A DNA stretch of 64,000 nucleotides. It comes from Candidatus Obscuribacter sp. (lineage in GTDB: Bacteria > Cyanobacteriota > Vampirovibrionia > Obscuribacterales > Obscuribacteraceae). Below, piece after piece: positions 52,898-61,971 of this stretch. The translations under genes and the position numbers were made by a program. Positions within the stretch are counted from its first letter, which is position 1. Every line of letters starts with the position of its first letter. Where the stretch lies: the NCBI GenBank assembly GCA_016712465.1, contig JADJQZ010000001.1, positions 2,914,001 to 2,978,000 of the forward strand, written 5' to 3'. The notes beneath the pieces are model-generated. The model saw only the letters and a list, made by a program, of their open reading frames with translations, had not been told where the DNA came from and did no database searches.

Positions 52898-53701
52898 CTA
52901 CTGGGCAACAGGTAGTTCGGAAGTAGTCTTTTCGCTGTCCGGCACAGACTGGAGCTTATCCTGGCTTTTCTGCTCTTCCGGCGCTTTCTCCGCCTGCGGA
53001 GCTGGCAGAGGCGGAGCCGGCGGCTTCTCCTCCTTTTCTCTGTTCTCATGACGCCCGCGAATAAGCTGGGCCTGTCTGAGCAGGCTCTCTGCCACACCGG
53101 TCTGTCCCCGTTCCCGGCACATCTGAGCCAGCTTTTCCAGTTTGCTGGCTTCATCCAGCTCATCCAGGCCTAGCTGCTCTGCTTCCACCCTGGAACCGTG
53201 TTCGCGCATGGTCTGCTTATCGCCCAGAGCCTTCTGAAAAGCTGACTCCATCTCATTGAGCCGACTTTCTCTGGCGGCAAGATTCTCAAGCGCCTGAGCA
53301 AGAGCCGTTGTAGCCACAGTTTTTTCTTTATCCGAGCCGGTCTCGGCAATCGATTGCAGGGCAGAAACTGTTCCCTGGCTGGCAAAAATCTGAGCGAACT
53401 TGGAGGCCAATTCAGCATTAGTCAAAGAAGAAATGGCTAGAATAGCCGCTCGCTTGCTCTGGTTGTTACCCATGAGGTGAGGAATAAATCTCTCGATAGT
53501 CTGAATTTCCTGCAGCCTGAGCTGTTGCTGATTATAGGAATAAGTAAAATATCCACCCATGAGGAAGATCAAAGCACCGGAAACAATTGGTGCTACTGCC
53601 GCCAATTTATCCCAGTTGTCTTTGGCCACCTTCGCTGCAGGCTCCGGCGCTGCGGTCACTGCCTCTGTTTCAGATATCGAACTATTATTTTCTTTAGCCA
53701 T
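52898..53701 (-). CDS. Membrane protein with single TM and coiled coil
   Basis: 267 residues. An Ala/Glu-rich N-terminus leads into one membrane segment (about 36-55, VAPIVSGALIFLMGGYFTY). Residues 60-140 look like alpha-helical repeats (RAAILAISSLTNAELASKFA), then a coiled coil (140-190) and a Pro/Glu/Lys-rich tail ending in polar residues. No family recognised. It converges with the small zinc-ribbon gene, 16 bases apart, and diverges from the quinone oxidoreductase. Confidence 0.68.
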   Translation of the reverse strand: MAKENNSSISETEAVTAAPEPAAKVAKDNWDKLAAVAPIVSGALIFLMGGYFTYSYNQQQLRLQEIQTIERFIPHLMGNNQSKRAAILAISSLTNAELASKFAQIFASQGTVSALQSIAETGSDKEKTVATTALAQALENLAARESRLNEMESAFQKALGDKQTMREHGSRVEAEQLGLDELDEASKLEKLAQMCRERGQTGVAESLLRQAQLIRGRHENREKEEKPPAPPLPAPQAEKAPEEQKSQDKLQSVPDSEKTTSELPVAQ

Positions 53702-53887
53702 GTTGATCTTTAGCCATGCTGGTGTTTCGCCACGCTTAAAACGCTAAAATTTGGTACGGATAAGTACCCTCAGAGGATACAGGTTGTAAACTGCTCCTGT
53801 CGAGTCACTTTACCGCCCGCTGCCCAGTTCGTTACGTAAATCTTGCTTTGTAAAATCCCGGCAAATAGATAATTAAGGACAAGAATC

Positions 53888-54877
53888 TTGCGCGCCGTCA
53901 CCATCACCACTAGTGGAAACCCGGATGTATTGCAGATTGCAGAAAGACCCGAGGTAAAACCGGAGACCTGGGAGGTTCTGGTAAAAGTCGAAGCATTCGG
54001 TATAAATCGCGCCGATGTCTTGCAACGCAAAGGTCTCTATCCGCCGCCACCGGGCGTACCAGCCGATATACCCGGTCTGGAATTCGCAGGCATCGTGGAA
54101 GCGGTAGGCAAAGCCGTCAGCCTCTTTCGTCCAGGCGATCGGGTGTTTGGCCTTGTAGGCGGCGGCAGCTACCAGGAGCGGCTCTGTCAGCACGAACTGG
54201 CTCTGCTTCCCATACCGCAAAATCTCTCTATAGAGGAAGCCGCGGCTATACCTGAAGCATTTATCACCGCCTTTGATGCCCTTGTTTTGCAGGCCGGGCT
54301 CAAACACTCAGACCGGGTCTTGATCTCAGCCGTAGGTAGTGGCGTGGGCATGGCCGCTGCCCAGCTGGCCCTGGCCTATCAGTGCCGAGTGGCCGGCAGC
54401 AGTCGTTCCAGCGAAAAACTAGAGCGGGCGGCGTCTTTCCTGGGGCAGCCGCAGTCACAGTTCCTACCGGTTCTGGTGGAAGACGGTACCTTCGCTAAAA
54501 AGGTCAGCACCGCTTTTGGTGCCATAGATGTCTTTCTTGAATTAGTGGGCGGTGCCTACGTAGAAGAAGATTTGAAATGCGCCGCCGGCAAGGCAACAAT
54601 TATGCTGGTGGGGCTACTTGCCGGCGCCAGAAGCCAGATTTCCCTCAATCAGATTCTCGCCCGCCGCATAAGAGTCATCGGCACCACCCTGAGAAGTCGC
54701 AGCCTTGATGAAAAAATTCAGATCACCCAGGCCTTCGGCAAACAAATCTTGCCTCTCTTCCAGCAGGGTCTTCTAAAGCCAAATCTTGATTCAGTCTTCG
54801 GAGTTGAGGAAATCGCCCAGGCCCATGCAGTCATGGAAGCAGATAAAAACTGCGGTAAGCTCGTGGTGAAATGGTAG
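53888..54877 (+). CDS. NAD(P)H quinone oxidoreductase, PIG3/zinc-independent MDR family
   Basis: 329 residues, TTG start with AAGGA eight bases upstream. Medium-chain dehydrogenase/reductase fold: N-terminal GroES-like domain (EVLVKVEAFGINRADVLQRKG, PGLEFAGIVEAVG), cofactor loop in SAVGSGVGMAAAQLA, and no zinc-ligand cysteines, as in quinone oxidoreductases. The segment NRADVLQRKGLYPPPPG is characteristic of the PIG3 group. It reduces quinones with NADPH. The MnmC-like methyltransferase gene follows by 15 bases, also with a TTG start, so the two form an operon. Confidence 0.9.
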   Translation: MRAVTITTSGNPDVLQIAERPEVKPETWEVLVKVEAFGINRADVLQRKGLYPPPPGVPADIPGLEFAGIVEAVGKAVSLFRPGDRVFGLVGGGSYQERLCQHELALLPIPQNLSIEEAAAIPEAFITAFDALVLQAGLKHSDRVLISAVGSGVGMAAAQLALAYQCRVAGSSRSSEKLERAASFLGQPQSQFLPVLVEDGTFAKKVSTAFGAIDVFLELVGGAYVEEDLKCAAGKATIMLVGLLAGARSQISLNQILARRIRVIGTTLRSRSLDEKIQITQAFGKQILPLFQQGLLKPNLDSVFGVEEIAQAHAVMEADKNCGKLVVKW

Positions 54878-54892
54878 AGAGAAGCAACACCC

Positions 54893-55795
54893 TTGCAAGC
54901 ACCAGACTACATTTTCCAGGCTACGGCAGACGGCTCCATCAGCCTCTTAGAGCCCAGCCTGCAGGAACTCTATCATAATCGCCAGGGCGCCTATACCGAA
55001 GCACTGATGAACTATGCCGCCCCTACCCTGGCCCTGCTTGCCCTGCCGTCGGTAAAGGTGAGTTGTTTCCGCTTGCTCGACAGTTGCTTCGGACTTGGCT
55101 ACAACAGTCTCACCTGTTTCGACAGCCTGCTGTCCTTCCGAAAGGAAGGAAGTGCCGCCGGCATCAAGGGCTTCTCTATCAAAGCCCTGGACATCGACTA
55201 CAAACTCTGCCAGACCAGTCTGCCCCTTGTGCTCAGACAGCCCTGTTTTAAGCAAATAGCAAGCCTGTCCTGGCTAACGGGACAGTCATTTCAGCCTGGT
55301 ATCACATTCGACCACACGCACGATGATTTGCATTTCCAATCGACTTTCAGTGAATGCGACCTGCGGCATTACCTGAAGAATGAGCGGAAAGATACTTTCG
55401 ACGTTATCTATCACGATCCCTTTTCTCCCCGCAAAGTAACCGAACTCTGGACCCTGGAAGTGTTTGCCGCTTACAAGCAACGCTTGCAGCCAGCAGGCAG
55501 CATCCTCACTTATTCATCGGCCCCGGCCATACGTGGAGCCCTCAGGCAACTGGGTTTTCATGTTTACCGCACAGCTGCCGTCGGTGGGAAAAGCGGTGGT
55601 ACGCTCGCCTGCCTCCAGGATCTCCAGGACTATTTGCCTAAGCTCGCAAACGTAATCATGCCCCTGAGCGAGGAAGAAGAACGGCGACTACGCACCACCT
55701 CTGGTCTTCCTTACCGTGATCCGGAACTCTCATTAACGGGAGAAGAGATTCGCATTGCCAGGCTGAAGGAACAAGGGCAAATCAAGGACGGCTGA
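54893..55795 (+). CDS. MnmC-like tRNA-modifying methyltransferase (DUF752)
   Basis: 300 residues, TTG start. The SAM fold is seen in LLDSCFGLGYNSL (motif I) and the MnmC signature in VIYHDPFSPRKVTELWTLEVF, with SAPAIRGALRQLGFHV near the end. In E. coli the matching domain of MnmC makes 5-methylaminomethyl-2-thiouridine at the tRNA wobble base. Here only the methyltransferase part is present; the FAD-dependent demodification domain is absent, as in many bacteria. Assignment is by motif. It follows the quinone oxidoreductase. Confidence 0.85.
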   Translation: MQAPDYIFQATADGSISLLEPSLQELYHNRQGAYTEALMNYAAPTLALLALPSVKVSCFRLLDSCFGLGYNSLTCFDSLLSFRKEGSAAGIKGFSIKALDIDYKLCQTSLPLVLRQPCFKQIASLSWLTGQSFQPGITFDHTHDDLHFQSTFSECDLRHYLKNERKDTFDVIYHDPFSPRKVTELWTLEVFAAYKQRLQPAGSILTYSSAPAIRGALRQLGFHVYRTAAVGGKSGGTLACLQDLQDYLPKLANVIMPLSEEEERRLRTTSGLPYRDPELSLTGEEIRIARLKEQGQIKDG

Positions 55796-55849
55796 TCATG
55801 GACGGCTGACCATGGAATAGAAACCTTGAAAGAGTGCTATTCTTGAGCT

Positions 55850-56299
55850 GTGGCTCTCTATCGGTGTAGGCAATTGCACATTCGTTTCGCTCACCTCAAT
55901 AACAATACCAAACTCGAAGGGCTTGCCTCCTTCGTCAGTTATATGCAAGAGCGCAAAGTTGAAAATTCCGATGGTGCCATGATCGTAGAGCGTGATGCAA
56001 GAGAACGTATCATCGCCTCCACCAGTTGGGACAGTTTGCTTGGCAAGGCAGAATTGCAGTGCTTTGCCGGCAAGAGCACCTGGGACTTAATAGACGTTCT
56101 CGATTGCATCTTATCTGGCGAGTATGAGCTGACCGGTGTCAAACCGCTTGATGACACCTACGCCATCCTGGAATTCGAGCCGCTGGCTATTCCCTTTGGC
56201 GGCACGGATCCACTCAAGGCCCTGGTTGAAGGTTTCGGCTTTGACGTGGTCGGTGATTCCTTCCAGGACGGCTTTGTGGAATGGCAAAAGAGTGAATAG
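55850..56299 (+). CDS. Conserved-looking small protein, unknown
   Basis: 149 residues with GTG start. Mixed alpha/beta without signal or membrane segment: IRFAHLNNNTKLEGLASFVSY, DGAMIVERDARERI, DVLDCILSGEYELTG, YAILEFEPLAIPFGGTDPLK. The PFGGTDPLK turn might be a substrate loop but no family comes to mind. It follows the MnmC-like gene by 54 bases and converges on the next gene with eight bases between. Composition matches its neighbours, so it is likely real. Confidence 0.6.
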   Translation: MALYRCRQLHIRFAHLNNNTKLEGLASFVSYMQERKVENSDGAMIVERDARERIIASTSWDSLLGKAELQCFAGKSTWDLIDVLDCILSGEYELTGVKPLDDTYAILEFEPLAIPFGGTDPLKALVEGFGFDVVGDSFQDGFVEWQKSE

Positions 56300-56307
56300 T
56301 CACTGGC

Positions 56308-56664
56308 TCATTTTCTCTGGATCGGAAAACTGATATCGAAGCCGGTGACATTACCGTTGGCATCGGTGAGTAGCTTGATATCGCCGCCCTGACCTTTCTT
56401 TTCTAATTTTTCCGTATCCACAATTAAATTCTTGAACGCCAGAGCCTTTTGCAGTTCGTTCTTGCTTTGATCCGAAACAATACGATTGGCGCACTCGCTC
56501 AAACTTTCAGAAAATGTGCCACCGGCCGGTCCCGGTCTGTCATCCAGGATTGTAGCCATTTCCTGGGGAGTGCAAAGCAACTGGCTGACGGAGCTGAGAT
56601 CAGGTTTCAACCAATTTTGGTCCGGTATATCTGCGCCTTTATCCTGCTCGGGACGATCTGCCAT
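56308..56664 (-). CDS. Small acidic soluble protein, unknown
   Basis: 118 residues from ATG 56664 (GAGG eight bases upstream); two more codons are possible. The N-terminus is Asp/Gln-rich (DRPEQDKGADIPDQNWLKPD), the rest is helical and ends in short strands (GNVTGFDISFPIQRK). No motif that I know. It lies between the preceding hypothetical gene and kdsD on the same strand as kdsD, 106 bases downstream of it in reading order. Confidence 0.55.
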   Translation of the reverse strand: MADRPEQDKGADIPDQNWLKPDLSSVSQLLCTPQEMATILDDRPGPAGGTFSESLSECANRIVSDQSKNELQKALAFKNLIVDTEKLEKKGQGGDIKLLTDANGNVTGFDISFPIQRK

Positions 56665-56770
56665 GGTCAATACCTCGCTTGCTACTGTTTGAATGCAAGC
56701 ACTATGTCACAGCCAATGTGTCCGAAGTCGGGCAATTGCCGCGGAAACCACGTAGACAGGTAAGAAACGG

Positions 56771-57868
56771 CTAGATAATTCCGGCTCTCAAAAGGTCTTT
56801 CAAATCAATAAGTCCGACCGGTCGCTGGGCGCTGTCCACAATCAAGAGGTCGGAAATGGAATAACGTTCCATGAGCTTGAGAGCTTCCACTGCCAGGCAA
56901 TGAGCAGAGATGGTCTTGGGAGAGGTGGTCATCATGTCCCGGGCCTGCTTCTCGAAGACGCCGTCGCGGTATTTGCTCAGGGCCCGGCGTAAGTCACCAT
57001 CGGTGATGATACCACGCAACTTGCCGTCGTCCTCGCAAACCACGGTGAAGCCTAGTTTCTTTCTGGTTATCTCTTCCAGAACCATTTCATGGCTGGCATC
57101 CAGAGAAACGATGGGCACATCCAGACCGGAGCGCATAATTGACTCTACGGTGATTAGCTTCTGACCGAGGCTACCGCCCGGATGGCTGCGGGCAAAATCT
57201 TCGGCGGCGATACCTTTGACGGCCATCAATGTCATGGCCAGAGCATCACCCATGGCTAGAGCGACTGTGGTGGAAGAGGTGGGAGCCAGATTGAGAGGGC
57301 AGGCTTCCTTGTCCACACTGACGTCCAGAACAACATCCGCATATTTGGACAGAGTTGATTCCATGTTGCCGGTCAGTCCGATAAGCTTAAGACCTGTACG
57401 CTTGATAGGCTCAAGCACCAGTTTAATTTCCTGGGTCTCACCGGAACTGGAAATGGCAATTACCAGATCGCGGCTGTCGAGCATGCCGAAGTCGCCGTGG
57501 CGCAGTTCGGCAGGGTGAACAAAGAAGGCCGGTGTGCCCGTGGAAGCAAAAGTAGCGGCAATTTTGGAACCGATATGACCGCTTTTACCCATACCGGTCA
57601 CAACGACTTTACCGGTACATTCCAGCAAAAGTTCGATGGCGTGCTCAAAACTCGGTGCCAGTCTATCCTTGACCCGGAGAATTGCCTGGGCTTCTTCCAT
57701 GAGAACCTGGGCGCCGTACTGAATAAGAGTCTGACCAAGAGAAGGTCCGGAGTGAGCCATCATAAGGGCGGCTTCGTCGCTACCGGCCATGTCTTCAGAA
57801 GCGCCGACCGCAGCGGCGGCCGCAGCGGGATCAGTACATTGGTTTTGACCCAGTTCAAACTGCTTCAT
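56771..57868 (-). CDS. kdsD: D-arabinose 5-phosphate isomerase (KdsD/KpsF/GutQ)
   Basis: 365 residues, about 35 longer than usual at the N-terminus (Ala-rich). SIS domain (85-215) with VVVTGMGKSGHIGSKIAATF, PAELRHGDFGML and ISSSGETQEI, then two CBS domains (245-365). Converts ribulose-5-phosphate to arabinose-5-phosphate, the first step to KDO, a core sugar of lipopolysaccharide. This supports a Gram-negative-type envelope. CBS domains probably regulate it by nucleotide binding. Other kds genes are not in the window. It is divergent from the kinase gene. Confidence 0.92.
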   Translation of the reverse strand: MKQFELGQNQCTDPAAAAAAVGASEDMAGSDEAALMMAHSGPSLGQTLIQYGAQVLMEEAQAILRVKDRLAPSFEHAIELLLECTGKVVVTGMGKSGHIGSKIAATFASTGTPAFFVHPAELRHGDFGMLDSRDLVIAISSSGETQEIKLVLEPIKRTGLKLIGLTGNMESTLSKYADVVLDVSVDKEACPLNLAPTSSTTVALAMGDALAMTLMAVKGIAAEDFARSHPGGSLGQKLITVESIMRSGLDVPIVSLDASHEMVLEEITRKKLGFTVVCEDDGKLRGIITDGDLRRALSKYRDGVFEKQARDMMTTSPKTISAHCLAVEALKLMERYSISDLLIVDSAQRPVGLIDLKDLLRAGII

Positions 57869-58165
57869 CAGTTGGATATCCTATCTATTGCCTTCGCCTG
57901 AGCACCGCCAGGTGGAAATTCCTAGTTAGACGGGGTGCAGCTTCATATTTTAACGTTTTCCCGGCGCCCTTTTCTTGACAAACTGTAAGCTAAAAGATGA
58001 GACAAGCTTGAGTCTCCCGCCCAGGCGCCTTCCAAGAAGAAGTCGAAAAGGCGCCACAGACGGTGATAGCAAGAATCTAGAGGGTCTTTTGCAGCGGGCA
58101 GATGGAATTGTCGAATTCTGCCGCAGCAATCTTGTAAGATAAATAGCAGCTAAGGAAGCCACAAA
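57869..58165. other. 297-base divergent promoter region
   Basis: The gap holds the start regions of kdsD (minus) and the kinase (plus). A TTGACA lies at about 57975-57980 on the + strand but no -10 box at proper distance was found. No tRNA or ORF was seen. Confidence 0.35.
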
Positions 58166-60526
58166 ATGCCCCCAAAGATATTTGCCCGTGGAGACAAACT
58201 CGAAGACGGCCATTACACGGTCCTGGAAGAGATTGGCGTTGGTGGCATGGGCGTGGTCTATCACTGCCGGGACGAGCTTCTTCTGCGAGATGTAGCCATT
58301 AAGATGCTCTTGCCCAGCCTCATGGCAGACAAGAAGAATCTGGAAGTTTTCAAGGAAGAAGCGAGACTGGCCGCTCAGTTGGAGCATCCGAACATAGTCA
58401 CGGTCTATGACATTGGCGTGGAGTCGCGCAACGGCCGTGACCACCACTTTGTGGCCATGGAATATCTTCCCGGCGGCAACCTGGCAAACCGTGTCACCCA
58501 GGGTGCCCTGCCCCTCGAACACGCCCTCAACTGGATGAAGCAGCTCTCCTCAGGTCTCTCTTTCGCGCACAAAAGAGGGGTAATTCACCAGGACATCAAA
58601 GCCGACAACATCTTTATTACTAATGAGGGCGACTTGAAGATCGGCGACTTCGGTCTGGCCCGTCTTCTAGTTGGGCGAGTCTACCTGAACTCGGCCACCA
58701 AAGGCATGGGTACGCCGGCATATATGTCCCCGGAATTGTGTCGCGGCGATCAGCAAGATCACCGCTCCGATATATATTCGATGGGCATTCTCTTCTTCGA
58801 AATGTGCACAGGTCAATTGCCCTACCGGGCCCAGGGCATGATCGAGATGGCCATGAAACACACATCGGCCCCGGTGCCCTCAGCCAAACGCCTCAATCCG
58901 CAGGTGCCGGACATCCTGGACAAAGTGATCAAACGTATGATGGCCAAGACGCCGGACGAGCGCTATCGCTCCATGGCCGATGTGCTGGGCATTATCGACG
59001 ACCTCATTTTCGAGTTGCGGCTGGTACGCATGGGTTTTGCCGGTCGCCTGGAAAACGGCAAATTAAAGGTTTCGGACCTCACCGAAACTCCCAAAGAGAC
59101 CGTAGAGAAGGCACCGCCTCCGGTGCCGCCGCCTGCCAAAAACATTCCCGTCAAGCTGCGCGACTTGCCGGAGGAGAAACTGAGACAACTGAGGCAGGGA
59201 GACGGTGTAGATACTACAAAAGTAGTACCCAGCACTTCCCAAAACAAGCTAAAGAGTATGGAACCAGCCGCTCAAACTGCCGAGACGGCCACTCCCGCCA
59301 CCAAGCCGCAGGCCGTGCCGGAAATTGGTCTTACGGCAGAGAAACCCAGGGAAGCGGTTAGTGAAGTGAGAGCCAATCAGGTTCCGCTCAAGAAAAACGT
59401 TACACCCGGCTCCAGTCAGGTGCTCTGGACCTATGCCACTAGAGGTCCGATTGGCTGGACCGCAGCACCGGTTTTGAACCGGGAAGGCAATATTGTCTAT
59501 TTCCCCTCTTGCGACGGCAGGCTCTATGCCGTGGACAGTCGTACAGGGCAACTCAAGTTCGCCTATGATGCCGGCGCGCCCATTTTAAGCGCTCCCTTTT
59601 ATACACCGGATAAATTGGTGGTAAGCGATTGCTCAGGCTTCACCCATGCCATCGATCCCGCCTCCGGTGAACCCTTGTGGAAACACGAAGGGGGAGCGGC
59701 TCTGCTTGCCGGTCCGTCTATTTATGGCAATACCCTCATGCTCTGCGACCGGCAGGGGCTGGTCACCGGTCTGGATATCAGGCTGGGCAGGAAACTCTGG
59801 AGCTTCAATGCCGGCGACGCCATCGTTGCCCAACCGAAAGTGCATGGCGACTCCCTCTACTTCGGCACTCAAAGCGGCAGCGTTCATTCCCTGGCCTGTG
59901 CCACAGGTAGACAAAACTGGAAATTTGCCGCCTCCGGCCGCATCGTCAGTTCCCCCGTCACTTCCGTAGATACGGTCTATCTCGGTACTCAAAGTGGTGC
60001 TTTCTTTGCGCTCGACGCCGAAGCGGGACGACTGATCTGGGAGTACCCTTCCGATGGCGCCATCAATCGCGGTGGCATAATAGTCTTCACCTCGGTAATG
60101 TTTGCCAGCAACGGCAAGTGGCTCTATTGCTGCGAAAAGTATGACGGCACCTTAAAGTGGAAAGCACCGCTAAGGGGCAAGCCGGCTGCCACTCTTGCCA
60201 GTGTCGACAAGCATGTCCTGGCCGTCAGCCGAGAAGGTTTTCTGGAAGCCATTGACACTAGAAACGGTGCCATTGCCTGGCGCCTCGCCCTCAAAAAAGA
60301 GGTGGAATCACAGCCGCTTTTCGTCGGCAATTTGATGTACTTTGGTGCCGTTGATGGTGACCTGGTCTGTCTGGAACTGAGCGCCGCCGAGTCAAAAGCT
60401 AAGGGCCGGCTCTGCTTAAAGCAAGCGCAGCTTTCTGCTCTGGTCAAGGCAGGAATGGTACACCGCTTAGCTTGTCGACCAGGAAGGCCAGGAAAGCCAC
60501 TATGGATACGACGCCGTTTACGGTGA
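58166..60526 (+). CDS. Ser/Thr protein kinase fused to PQQ-type beta-propeller
   Basis: 786 residues, no membrane segment. Kinase domain (15-290): glycine loop IGVGGMGVVY, Lys46 (VAIKM), catalytic loop VIHQDIKADN (141-147, HQD instead of HRD), DFG at 161-163, and GTPAYMSPE. A Pro/Glu/Thr-rich linker (300-405) leads to a propeller (410-740) of PQQ/PQQ_2-type blades with repeated L-Y-A-V-D and G-x-x-W-x-F patterns (DGRLYAVDSRTGQLKFAYD; LDIRLGRKLWSFNAG; GSVHSLACATGRQNWKF). Such propellers bind proteins. The HQD change makes this a non-RD kinase, usually not dependent on activation-loop phosphorylation. The last 83 bases overlap, in antisense, the prenyltransferase gene. Confidence 0.9.
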   Translation: MPPKIFARGDKLEDGHYTVLEEIGVGGMGVVYHCRDELLLRDVAIKMLLPSLMADKKNLEVFKEEARLAAQLEHPNIVTVYDIGVESRNGRDHHFVAMEYLPGGNLANRVTQGALPLEHALNWMKQLSSGLSFAHKRGVIHQDIKADNIFITNEGDLKIGDFGLARLLVGRVYLNSATKGMGTPAYMSPELCRGDQQDHRSDIYSMGILFFEMCTGQLPYRAQGMIEMAMKHTSAPVPSAKRLNPQVPDILDKVIKRMMAKTPDERYRSMADVLGIIDDLIFELRLVRMGFAGRLENGKLKVSDLTETPKETVEKAPPPVPPPAKNIPVKLRDLPEEKLRQLRQGDGVDTTKVVPSTSQNKLKSMEPAAQTAETATPATKPQAVPEIGLTAEKPREAVSEVRANQVPLKKNVTPGSSQVLWTYATRGPIGWTAAPVLNREGNIVYFPSCDGRLYAVDSRTGQLKFAYDAGAPILSAPFYTPDKLVVSDCSGFTHAIDPASGEPLWKHEGGAALLAGPSIYGNTLMLCDRQGLVTGLDIRLGRKLWSFNAGDAIVAQPKVHGDSLYFGTQSGSVHSLACATGRQNWKFAASGRIVSSPVTSVDTVYLGTQSGAFFALDAEAGRLIWEYPSDGAINRGGIIVFTSVMFASNGKWLYCCEKYDGTLKWKAPLRGKPAATLASVDKHVLAVSREGFLEAIDTRNGAIAWRLALKKEVESQPLFVGNLMYFGAVDGDLVCLELSAAESKAKGRLCLKQAQLSALVKAGMVHRLACRPGRPGKPLWIRRRLR

Positions 60527-61382
60527 AGAAAGCGGCATTAACCCTGGATAGATCCCCGGGTTTGACCAGGCTGTGCTCGTAAATGAGCATGGCTGAGACC
60601 AGCCCGAAGCCTAGATAATAAAAGAGACCCAGGTGCAAACTCTGCCCCAGAGCAAAGAGGAAAGCAGCAGTCATTACGTGCAGAGCGCGCGAGATCATGA
60701 GCGCCCCAGCCACGCCGAAGCGAGCCGGTATGGAATGGAGTTTCTCACCCTGGTCAAATTCTACATCCTGGCAGGCATAGATAATATCGAAACCGGCTAC
60801 CCAGGTAACCACTGCTAGAGCCAGAAGCCAGGGGGCCGCGCCCACCAGAGCACCACTGGCCGCTACCCAACCGCCCAGCGCCGCACCGCCCAGTGCAATG
60901 CCCAGAACAATGTGGCAGAGCCAGGTGAAACGCTTGGTGAAAGAATAGAAGCTCAGCCAGAAGACGGCGATGGGCGAAAGCTTGAGACAAATGGGCGGCA
61001 GGTTGCCGGCCGCCAAGAGCATCACAGTAAAGGAAAGAACACTAATAAATAGTGCGGTTTTGCGGCTGATGCGCCGGGCTGGTATGGCTCTATCCCTGGT
61101 TCGAGGATTTTTGGCATCGATACCGGCGTCAATCAGTCGGTTCAAAGTCATGGCTGCGCAACGGGCACTGGCAAAGGCCAGCACCGTCCAGAAAACAGTG
61201 GCGACGCTAGGTAGCGAGCTTAAGCCCTTACCGGGAAGAGAAAGAATCAAACCGGAGAGAGCAAAGGGCAGAGCAAAGACCGTATGCTCGATCTTGATCA
61301 TCTCGGCCCACTCGCTGAGAGTCTTAATCAGACCGGCAGATGCCGCCTTTTCTTCCGAATTGGATATATTTCCACTTTGCAT
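60444..61382 (-). CDS. ubiA: UbiA-family prenyltransferase, likely MqnP/UbiA-like
   Basis: 312 residues with about eight membrane segments. Prenyl-diphosphate binding motifs: NRLIDAGID (Asn81, Asp85, Asp89) with KNPRTRDRAIPARRIS, and YACQDVEFDQGEKLHSIP (Asp206, Asp210). This group of UbiA proteins prenylates 4-hydroxybenzoate or, in futalosine-type menaquinone synthesis, an analogous aromatic acid (MqnP). No other quinone genes lie here, so the exact product is open. Tail-to-tail overlap of 83 bases with the kinase gene. Confidence 0.88.
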   Translation of the reverse strand: MQSGNISNSEEKAASAGLIKTLSEWAEMIKIEHTVFALPFALSGLILSLPGKGLSSLPSVATVFWTVLAFASARCAAMTLNRLIDAGIDAKNPRTRDRAIPARRISRKTALFISVLSFTVMLLAAGNLPPICLKLSPIAVFWLSFYSFTKRFTWLCHIVLGIALGGAALGGWVAASGALVGAAPWLLALAVVTWVAGFDIIYACQDVEFDQGEKLHSIPARFGVAGALMISRALHVMTAAFLFALGQSLHLGLFYYLGFGLVSAMLIYEHSLVKPGDLSRVNAAFFTVNGVVSIVAFLAFLVDKLSGVPFLP

Positions 61383-61455
61383 ATACCTAACTGTACTTGA
61401 AGAATTTGCCGACTACTGGCATCATTTGGAAGGTTTAAGAATAGCCTGAGAGAAA

Positions 61456-61971
61456 ATGTATATGAACTTCGACGGAACTGGAAAAACAATTGATTTGCAA
61501 GGCGTCGCTTCCTTTGCTTCCCTGGTAGACCTGCTTTCCCAGGAACTGGGCGTGCCGGCGGGCAAGATGCTCGGACAACTGCCGAACGGACCGGATACCT
61601 TCAACCAGCTTCTTGGGGAAATTGATATCAACAGTCAGGGCTTCTTGCGCAAATTGACCCTCACCTGCCAGCCCGGCGGTTTCCTCAGCCTGAGACTGGC
61701 TACCCAGTGGGGCTCTGAGCGCAACAGCTCCCATACCTCCGGCGTCACCTCCGACTATCATCTGACTGCCAGTGTTGAGCAAATCCTGCCCCAAGCCAGA
61801 GCCCTGGCCAGACATATCGAAGATATATTCGGCGTGCAAGATCGCATGGTCACCCTCGGTCATTCCGATAAACTGGCTGCGGCAAGCGTTTCAGCTTCTC
61901 AGATAGAAGCCTTCGAAAGACAGGAAGGCTCTTCCGTAGTCACTGCCCACGTGCCCCGTGGACGGGAATAG
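61456..61971 (+). CDS. Unknown soluble protein
   Basis: 171 residues, no signal. Mixed helices and strands: MYMNFDGTGKTIDLQGVASF, LGVPAGKMLGQLPNGPDTFN, LTLTCQPGGFLSLRLATQWG, DYHLTASVEQILPQARALA. A PNGPDTFNQLLGEID segment is notable but no family is known to me. The gene lies between the divergent prenyltransferase and the convergent AMP ligase; its last 73 bases overlap the ligase end in antisense. Confidence 0.6.
   Translation: MYMNFDGTGKTIDLQGVASFASLVDLLSQELGVPAGKMLGQLPNGPDTFNQLLGEIDINSQGFLRKLTLTCQPGGFLSLRLATQWGSERNSSHTSGVTSDYHLTASVEQILPQARALARHIEDIFGVQDRMVTLGHSDKLAAASVSASQIEAFERQEGSSVVTAHVPRGRE

Noticed and set aside
58738..59361. 207-codon ORF in another frame of the kinase gene
   Set aside because: Complete overlap with a kinase whose motifs are all intact; shadow frame.
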